Positions 59,826 through 64,000 of a stretch of DNA of 64,000 nt are shown here, in pieces. A program made the position numbers and the translations under genes. The notes under the pieces are model-generated. The model ran no database searches, was not told the origin of the DNA, and saw only the letters and a list, made by a program, of their open reading frames with translations. The stretch comes from Bacilli bacterium (GTDB lineage Bacteria > Bacillota_I > Bacilli_A > RFN20 > CAG-288): positions 1-64,000 of the forward strand of contig CAAGLY010000018.1 of NCBI GenBank assembly GCA_900770925.1. Direction: 5' to 3'. Positions within the stretch are counted from its first letter, which is position 1; every line of letters starts with the position of its first letter.

Positions 59826-60458
59826 ATGACAAAAGAAGAAGAAAAAATCTTAAACAGCGGTGAACTCTATGGACCACGGGATTTTGAAGCGAATCAGGCA
59901 TCCCTGATTGAGAAGGTCAATCAGTACAATAGGACTCCTTCTTCAGCGGAAGGCAGGAAGAAAAGAGAGGCTATGCTACAGGATATGCTTGGCCATTGCG
60001 GAAAGGAAATCTATATCGAGCCGCCTTTCCATTCCAACTGGGGAGGCAAGCATGTCTATATCGGAGACTATTTCTACTCCAATTTCAATTTGACTTTGGT
60101 TGATGACGGAAACATTGTCATCGGCGATTATGTCAGGTTTGGACCTAATGTTACTCTTGTTACTGCAACTCACCCGATTTCCCCTTCTTTACGAAAGTAT
60201 AAAGTCGAATACAATAAACAGATTACCATTGGAAATAATGTCTGGATTGGTGCAAATTCTGTGATTCTTCCTGGGGTTAAGATCGGAAACAATTCCATCA
60301 TCGGTGCAGGGAGTCTTGTTACAAAGGATATCCCGGATAACGTGGTTGCTTTTGGCTCTCCGGCTAAGGTCTACCGCGAAATAACGGATGAGGATTTTGA
60401 ATTCTATGACCATGGAAAGAAAATCAAACAGGAGAGGATTGAAAAATACGGGTTTTAA
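59826..60458 (+). CDS. Sugar O-acetyltransferase, maltose/galactoside type
   Basis: 210 residues with a left-handed beta-helix of hexapeptide repeats (IYIEPPFHSNWGGKHVYIGD; IGNNVWIGANSVILPGVKIGNNSIIGAGS). The N-terminal LNSGELYGPRDFEANQASLIE is typical of LacA/Maa enzymes, and the catalytic His is in TATHPISP. It moves acetyl from acetyl-CoA to a sugar hydroxyl. It could serve detoxification of sugars. SD AGAGG; its promoter (TAAAAT near 59802) is only moderate. Confidence 0.88.
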   Translation: MTKEEEKILNSGELYGPRDFEANQASLIEKVNQYNRTPSSAEGRKKREAMLQDMLGHCGKEIYIEPPFHSNWGGKHVYIGDYFYSNFNLTLVDDGNIVIGDYVRFGPNVTLVTATHPISPSLRKYKVEYNKQITIGNNVWIGANSVILPGVKIGNNSIIGAGSLVTKDIPDNVVAFGSPAKVYREITDEDFEFYDHGKKIKQERIEKYGF

Positions 60459-60475
60459 AAGACGATTCTATCCGA

Positions 60476-60481
60476 TATAAT
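60476..60481 (+). promoter_or_regulatory. -10 box of upp
   Basis: TATAAT at 60476-60481; the -35 is weak. SD AAAGGAGA lies before the ATG at 60517. Confidence 0.55.
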
Positions 60482-60516
60482 AATATCCCGAAAACAATTG
60501 AAAGGAGAACTTCGTT

Positions 60517-61173
60517 ATGGATTTGAAAAAGTATCCGAATGTTACCCTCCTCAACCATCCGCTGCTTACACACAAGATTTCTTTGCTTCGGGATGTTCAC
60601 ACGGGAACAAATGAATTCCGCCATTTAGTTAAGGAAATTGCGGTCAGGGAAGGCTATGAAGCCCTTCGCAGTCTGCCGACAGAGAAAGTTAAGATTCAGA
60701 CCCCTGTCGAAGAGGCTGAAGTTCCGATGATTTCTGGCAAGAAGCTCTGCTTCGTTCCGATTCTCCGTGCCGGACTTGGCATGGTCGACGGAAGGCTTGA
60801 GCTTGTTCCTAGCGCAAAAGTCGGACATCTTGGCAGGTACCGTGATGAAACTACGCATAAGCCTGTCGAATACTATTGCAAGCTCCCTTATTCCTTAGCC
60901 GAACGTGAAATCTATGTCTTAGATCCGATGTTCGCAACCGGCGGCTCTGCCATCGATGCTAGGGAAAGGCTGATTAAACATGGTGCAAAGCGGGAGAACC
61001 TCCACTTCATCTGCATCATCGCTGCTCCGGAAGGCGTTGAAGCCTTTGAGAAGGTCTATCCGGATATTCCGGTCTTTATCGGTAATCTCGATCGTTGCCT
61101 GAATGAACATGCTTACATCTGCCCCGGACTTGGCGATGCCGGCGACCGTATCTTCGGTACCATCAAATACTAA
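60517..61173 (+). CDS. upp: Uracil phosphoribosyltransferase
   Basis: Salvages uracil to UMP with PRPP. 218 residues. Family motifs: NHPLLTHKISLLRD, the ILRAGLGMVDG loop, KVGHLG-x-YRDE (x = AGG; E. coli Upp also has GMYRDE, so Met fits), the PRPP loop DPMFATGGSAIDA, and CPGLGDAGDRIFGT at the end. It stands alone with a terminator. Confidence 0.97.
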   Translation: MDLKKYPNVTLLNHPLLTHKISLLRDVHTGTNEFRHLVKEIAVREGYEALRSLPTEKVKIQTPVEEAEVPMISGKKLCFVPILRAGLGMVDGRLELVPSAKVGHLGRYRDETTHKPVEYYCKLPYSLAEREIYVLDPMFATGGSAIDARERLIKHGAKRENLHFICIIAAPEGVEAFEKVYPDIPVFIGNLDRCLNEHAYICPGLGDAGDRIFGTIKY

Positions 61174-61181
61174 AAAAATAT

Positions 61182-61216
61182 AACTGCCCGTGACCTTTCG
61201 CTACAGGCAGTTTTTA
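61182..61216 (+). terminator. Terminator of upp
   Basis: AACTGCC(C)GT ... AC(A)GGCAGTT followed by TTTAC. Confidence 0.8.
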
Positions 61217-61264
61217 CTGTATCAAAGAAAAGCATCTGTTGTTGCTTTTGAGCCTTGCCTTTTT

Positions 61265-61320
61265 CTGATATAAGGCAGTTACAGCGTTAGGATGCTGTCA
61301 GAGACTAGCTCCTTTATCAG
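61265..61320 (+). other. Structured intergenic element
   Basis: CTGATA(T)AAGG (61265-61275) pairs with CCTTTATCAG (61311-61320), a 10-bp stem with one bulged T, and encloses ACAGC / GCTGT (61281-61298). It lies after the upp terminator and before the -10 of the next gene (TAGAAT, 61374-61379). It is therefore not clearly part of either message. It could be a small RNA, an operator region or part of a longer leader. I do not recognise it. Confidence 0.35.
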
Positions 61321-61404
61321 AGCTTCTTTTTCTAATGCTTTTTGTTTTGATTTTCTTTTTCGCCCTTAGCGAGTAGAATCTATCTTAGTTCAGGAGGAAA
61401 TAAT

Positions 61405-62508
61405 ATGGATGAGGTCGGAAAAGAGATAAAGCCACGGATTCAGTATATAGATGTTGCAAAATGCATCGGTATCTTTCTTGTTGTGTTTGCCCATCTCCGC
61501 GGACAGGAGAGGGAAACGGCATGGATTGATGCTTTCCATAGGCCTCTTTTCTTTTTCCTTAGCGGCAGGACGCTAAAAATCCGTAAAGAAGAAGACTTCT
61601 TTGATTTCCTTCGGCGGAAGACAAAGAGCTATGTCATTCCTTACTTTGTCTTAAGTTTTGTTTCTATCCTTGTGGACAGGGTCATCTTATCAAGGAGAGG
61701 GCAGGGAGGAAACGTTTCCTGGCCTTGGTTTGTCAATCAGCTGATTCAGTGTGTAGAAGAGAAACGCTGCCGTTCTATCTGGTTTGTCGGTGCTCTTTTC
61801 ACCAGCGAGATCTTTGCTTACTTCATTATCCGTTTAGGCAAAGATAAGCTCTATCTGTCTTCTATCTATGCGGCCATCTTCTTAGCTTTTGCGATTATCT
61901 ATAACTACTTCACTCCGGGCTTTCTAATCTGGAGCAGGGATGCGGCTTTCTTCGGAGCAGTCTTTGTCTTCCTCGGCTATCTTTTTGCCTCTGAAAAGCT
62001 GACTAAGGTAAGAGGAGTTCTTCTCGGGAACCGAATACTTTCTTTAATAAGGGGACTTATCTTCAGGGCAATTGTCATCACGATCCAGGAGCTGCTCTTA
62101 AAGTATTTCGGCAATGCGCACCTCAGCAGGTGGGGATGTAATTTCTCTCCTTACTATATCGTCCTTCCTCTTGCTGTCCTTGGCTGCCTTTCCGCAGTTA
62201 GGATCAGCTATGGTATTTCAAACAGGCTCAGGGGAAAAATCGGACAGAGGACAATCATCATCCTTGCTTTCCAGCAGAGTATCGGAATTCCGGTCTATAA
62301 CAGGATGGCGAAAGGATGGGCGGATTCTATAGGAACGAATACCAGGTGGAATATCAACTGGATTATCTATACCTTTGTCGGTTCGCTCTTTATCCTTATG
62401 TTATCCGTTCCCATCTATTACTTCTTCCGTTATACGCCTCTCTGTATTGCCTTAAACAAGAAACTTCCTTACTCCGTTCCTATTAGAAAGAAAAAAGAAC
62501 ATCAATAG
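61405..62508 (+). CDS. Acyltransferase family 3 membrane protein
   Basis: 367 residues with about ten membrane segments, an integral O-acyltransferase of the OafA/NolL type. The N-terminus YIDVAKCIGIFLVVFAH carries the catalytic His, followed by FH-x-PLFFFLSG with AGG at x; with Met it is the family motif FHMPLFFFLSG. Such enzymes acylate cell-wall or exported glycans. SD AGGAGG. It stands alone. Confidence 0.85.
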   Translation: MDEVGKEIKPRIQYIDVAKCIGIFLVVFAHLRGQERETAWIDAFHRPLFFFLSGRTLKIRKEEDFFDFLRRKTKSYVIPYFVLSFVSILVDRVILSRRGQGGNVSWPWFVNQLIQCVEEKRCRSIWFVGALFTSEIFAYFIIRLGKDKLYLSSIYAAIFLAFAIIYNYFTPGFLIWSRDAAFFGAVFVFLGYLFASEKLTKVRGVLLGNRILSLIRGLIFRAIVITIQELLLKYFGNAHLSRWGCNFSPYYIVLPLAVLGCLSAVRISYGISNRLRGKIGQRTIIILAFQQSIGIPVYNRMAKGWADSIGTNTRWNINWIIYTFVGSLFILMLSVPIYYFFRYTPLCIALNKKLPYSVPIRKKKEHQ

Positions 62509-62553
62509 AAAAAGGGCCATCTTTCTTTTCAGACAGAAAGACAGCCCTTTTTT
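62509..62553. terminator. Bidirectional terminator
   Basis: AAAAGGGC-(CA)-TCTTTC / GAAAGA-(CA)-GCCCTTTT with a 10-nt loop and T-tracts on both strands. Confidence 0.85.
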
Positions 62554-62568
62554 GTTTTCAGAGATTGG

Positions 62569-63531
62569 TTACTTTTTTTCTTCAGATGTTTCAGGATTTT
62601 TTACTGCTTCTTTTGCAACAGCCATGAAGGAAGTAAGGTCCTGTATATTCGAAGGAACGATGAGCTTTGTTGCTTTGCCTTCGGCGACCTTTTCCCTTGT
62701 TTCCCTAGAGCGGAGAGCTAAGGATTCCTTTGTCGGCTTAGCCTCGTTGATCCTCTGGATACCTTTGGCTTCAGCCTGACGGAGCCTTAATTCGCCGTCT
62801 GCCTGGGCTTTCTTAATCTTCAGGATTGCTTCTGACTCAGCTTCTGCTGCTTTGATCTTTGCCTGCTTATCGGCATCGGCGTTTAAGATAGCGGCTTCCT
62901 TCTTACCTTCTGCGATAGTGATAGCGGAAGTCTTCTCGCCTTCGGCAATCAGGATCTTTTCCCGTTTTTCCCGTTCGGCACGCCTTTGCTTTTCCCTTGC
63001 TTCCTGAATATCGTGCGGAGGAAGGATGTTCTTGACTTCGACACGGGTGACTTTGATTCCCCAGGGATCGGTTGCCTCATCGACGATAGAACGCCTCTTG
63101 GAGTTGATATAGTCACGGCTGGTGAGGGTGTCATCTAAGTCAAGGTCTCCGATCAGGTTACGCCTTGTGGTTGCCGTTAATGCTTCGATACCGGCAATCG
63201 GATTCTCCACGCCGTAGGTGTACAGCTTAGAATCGGTTACCTGGAAGAAGACAATGGAATCAATCTGCCTAGTGACATTATCCTTAGTAATGACCGGCTG
63301 AGGCGGGAAGTCATAGATCTGTTCCTTAAGGGAGACCTTCTTGACTACGCGGTCAATGAACGGGGCAAGGAAATGGATACCGGTAGACCAGGTGGTCAGG
63401 TATTTTCCGAACCGTTCGATAATGTAGTTCTCTGTCTGACGGACGATGCGGAAGGAGGAAAGGAGGATGATAACGAGGATTAGGAATAAGACGGCAATAA
63501 CGACAATTAAGACGATTAATCCGACTGGCAT
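62569..63531 (-). CDS. SPFH/stomatin-like membrane protein
   Basis: 320 residues: one N-terminal membrane helix (about 3-27), the SPFH domain (VSLKEQIYDFPPQPVITKDNV) and a long coiled coil rich in A, E and K (KAAEAESEAILKIKKAQADG). It forms ring-like membrane assemblies. Four family Met positions carry AGG: NVTMQID, SKMRSI, and both in EAMEKQMRAEREK (62983-62985 and 62995-62997); CGT and CGG beside them stay Arg. It follows the NfeD gene by 4 bases, the standard partner pair. Confidence 0.93.
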   Translation of the reverse strand: MPVGLIVLIVVIAVLFLILVIILLSSFRIVRQTENYIIERFGKYLTTWSTGIHFLAPFIDRVVKKVSLKEQIYDFPPQPVITKDNVTRQIDSIVFFQVTDSKLYTYGVENPIAGIEALTATTRRNLIGDLDLDDTLTSRDYINSKRRSIVDEATDPWGIKVTRVEVKNILPPHDIQEAREKQRRAEREKREKILIAEGEKTSAITIAEGKKEAAILNADADKQAKIKAAEAESEAILKIKKAQADGELRLRQAEAKGIQRINEAKPTKESLALRSRETREKVAEGKATKLIVPSNIQDLTSFMAVAKEAVKNPETSEEKK

Positions 63532-63535
63532 ATGG

Positions 63536-63982
63536 TTAGCGCTCCTTTTTCTCTTCGACGACTAACGTATTTCCTTCGATACTGCGGACAGCGATTTTCT
63601 TTCCTTCTTCGATCGGATGTCCATCAAAGGACTTTGCATTGTAGATGACATCGTTGACTTTGATTTCACCCAATTTATCCTGGCTGATGGATTTCTTTAA
63701 GAGATACTCTTTTCCGATCCTTCCTTCAGAATTGAATTTCCTATGATGAGGGGAAAGCTTCTTTGCTAAGGGTCTTAAGGCAAACAGCATGATTAAGCTG
63801 ACAGCAAAGAAAGTAATGATAGAAACATAGTAAGGGACCTTAGGTATCCTCGCTAAGACAAAGGCGGCTAAAGAACCGATGACAAACCAGATGGAGACGA
63901 GTTCGACTGTACAGACTTCTGCTATAACGAAAGCAAAGGCTAAACAGACAAAGACAATTGCGCAGATTAGATTCGGTGTCAT
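63536..63982 (-). CDS. NfeD-like membrane protein
   Basis: 148 residues: two or three membrane segments in the first 75 residues (LICAIVFVCLAFAFVIAEV; VSIWFVIGSLAAFVLA; YVSIITFFAVSLIMLFAL) and a C-terminal OB-fold domain (IGKEYLLKKSISQDKLGEIK..GNTLVVE). It is the short NfeD form without a protease domain, partner of the SPFH protein. SD GGAGGG lies just upstream (63986-63991 region), near the window edge; its promoter is outside. Confidence 0.9.
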   Translation of the reverse strand: MTPNLICAIVFVCLAFAFVIAEVCTVELVSIWFVIGSLAAFVLARIPKVPYYVSIITFFAVSLIMLFALRPLAKKLSPHHRKFNSEGRIGKEYLLKKSISQDKLGEIKVNDVIYNAKSFDGHPIEEGKKIAVRSIEGNTLVVEEKKER

Positions 63983-64000
63983 TTCAATCCCTCCTTTTCT

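Noticed and set aside
1..64000. TGA as tryptophan (Mollicutes code)
   Set aside because: Genes such as thiI, rplT-region genes and cysQ end at TGA at the expected protein end, and conserved Trp residues use TGG. TGA is a stop.
1..64000. CGG reassigned (for example to Trp or Gln), as in some other Firmicutes
   Set aside because: CGG sits on Arg positions: PolA TPEMRRR (55850), IscS YRAGTS and the Nudix box REIKEE. CGG is Arg.
1..64000. CRISPR arrays, transposases, integrases or phage genes
   Set aside because: No regular direct repeats or recognisable mobile-element proteins were found; all larger frames fit chromosomal genes.

Overview
This window is a gene-dense piece of a bacterial chromosome from the class Bacilli, probably an uncultivated lineage near the Mollicutes and Erysipelotrichia. 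The gene set is Firmicutes-like: ccpA, ezrA, iscS-thiI, infC-rpmI-rplT, rpoE (RNA polymerase delta), long-form hpf, dnaE, polA-mutM-coaE and nrnA. Base composition is moderate by eye and not computed. I see no prophage, IS element, CRISPR array or replication origin. TGA is a normal stop.

The main result is a changed genetic code. The codon AGG, very common here, falls again and again on residues that are methionine in well-known families, while CGT, CGC, CGG and AGA stay on arginine positions. Examples are the ArgRS KMSK signature, LGDMDFK in PNPase, GDQGxMFGYA in MetK, TPEMRR and AADLMKVSMIKV in PolA, SIMAVNNE in the cysteine desulfurase, TIMRRMML in ThiI, MPKMK in L35, EAMEKQMRAEREK in the SPFH protein and CAEMHSMSMEYL in an M3 peptidase. 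AGG therefore reads as Met. A standard-table translation puts wrong Arg residues in nearly every protein. Below, M is used at AGG codons where this matters.

Layout: 1-5.2 kb, plus-strand ccpA-ezrA-iscS-thiI (carbon control, division, tRNA thiolation). 5.3-9.4 kb, minus-strand translation-factor operon with an attenuator leader and an AUA-initiated infC, then hslO and pepF. 9.5-15.6 kb, an antiporter, a nudix-mazG-barnase-like lipoprotein cluster, small unknown genes and a HAD phosphatase. 15.7-20.8 kb, hpf, speA-metK (with a structured leader), a phospholipase C-like protein and pduL. 20.8-26.2 kb, an unknown small gene behind a 13-bp dyad, then two secreted proteins behind a cyclic-di-GMP-I riboswitch. 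26.2-28.2 kb, a NifU-type protein, an alpha/beta hydrolase and five tRNAs. 28.3-39.0 kb, pgi, ispD, a transaldolase-type aldolase, a secreted 5'-nucleotidase with cysQ and nrnA, rpoE, and ychF-ispF-argS. 39.1-45.5 kb, two lipoproteins (one frameshifted), pnp and a lipid-type glycosyltransferase. 45.5-50.6 kb, an M3 peptidase, nnrD, glycosyltransferases, a sigma-like gene and rlmB. 50.8-57.8 kb, dnaE, polA and a mutM-coaE fusion. 57.8-64 kb, a glycosyltransferase, an RluA enzyme, acetyl/acyltransferases, upp, and an SPFH-NfeD pair.

The minus-strand IF3-L35-L20 operon, the c-di-GMP switch and the hairpin at the metK mRNA 5' end show that much control lies in RNA leaders. Several genes (dnaE, the HAD phosphatase, the gene at 12788) have a -10 box 6-10 bases before their ATG and look leaderless. 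Apart from the code change, the most unusual items are the C55 T-loops in two adjacent tRNAs, a membrane-anchored barnase-like RNase without a visible inhibitor gene, and the in-frame MutM-CoaE fusion.
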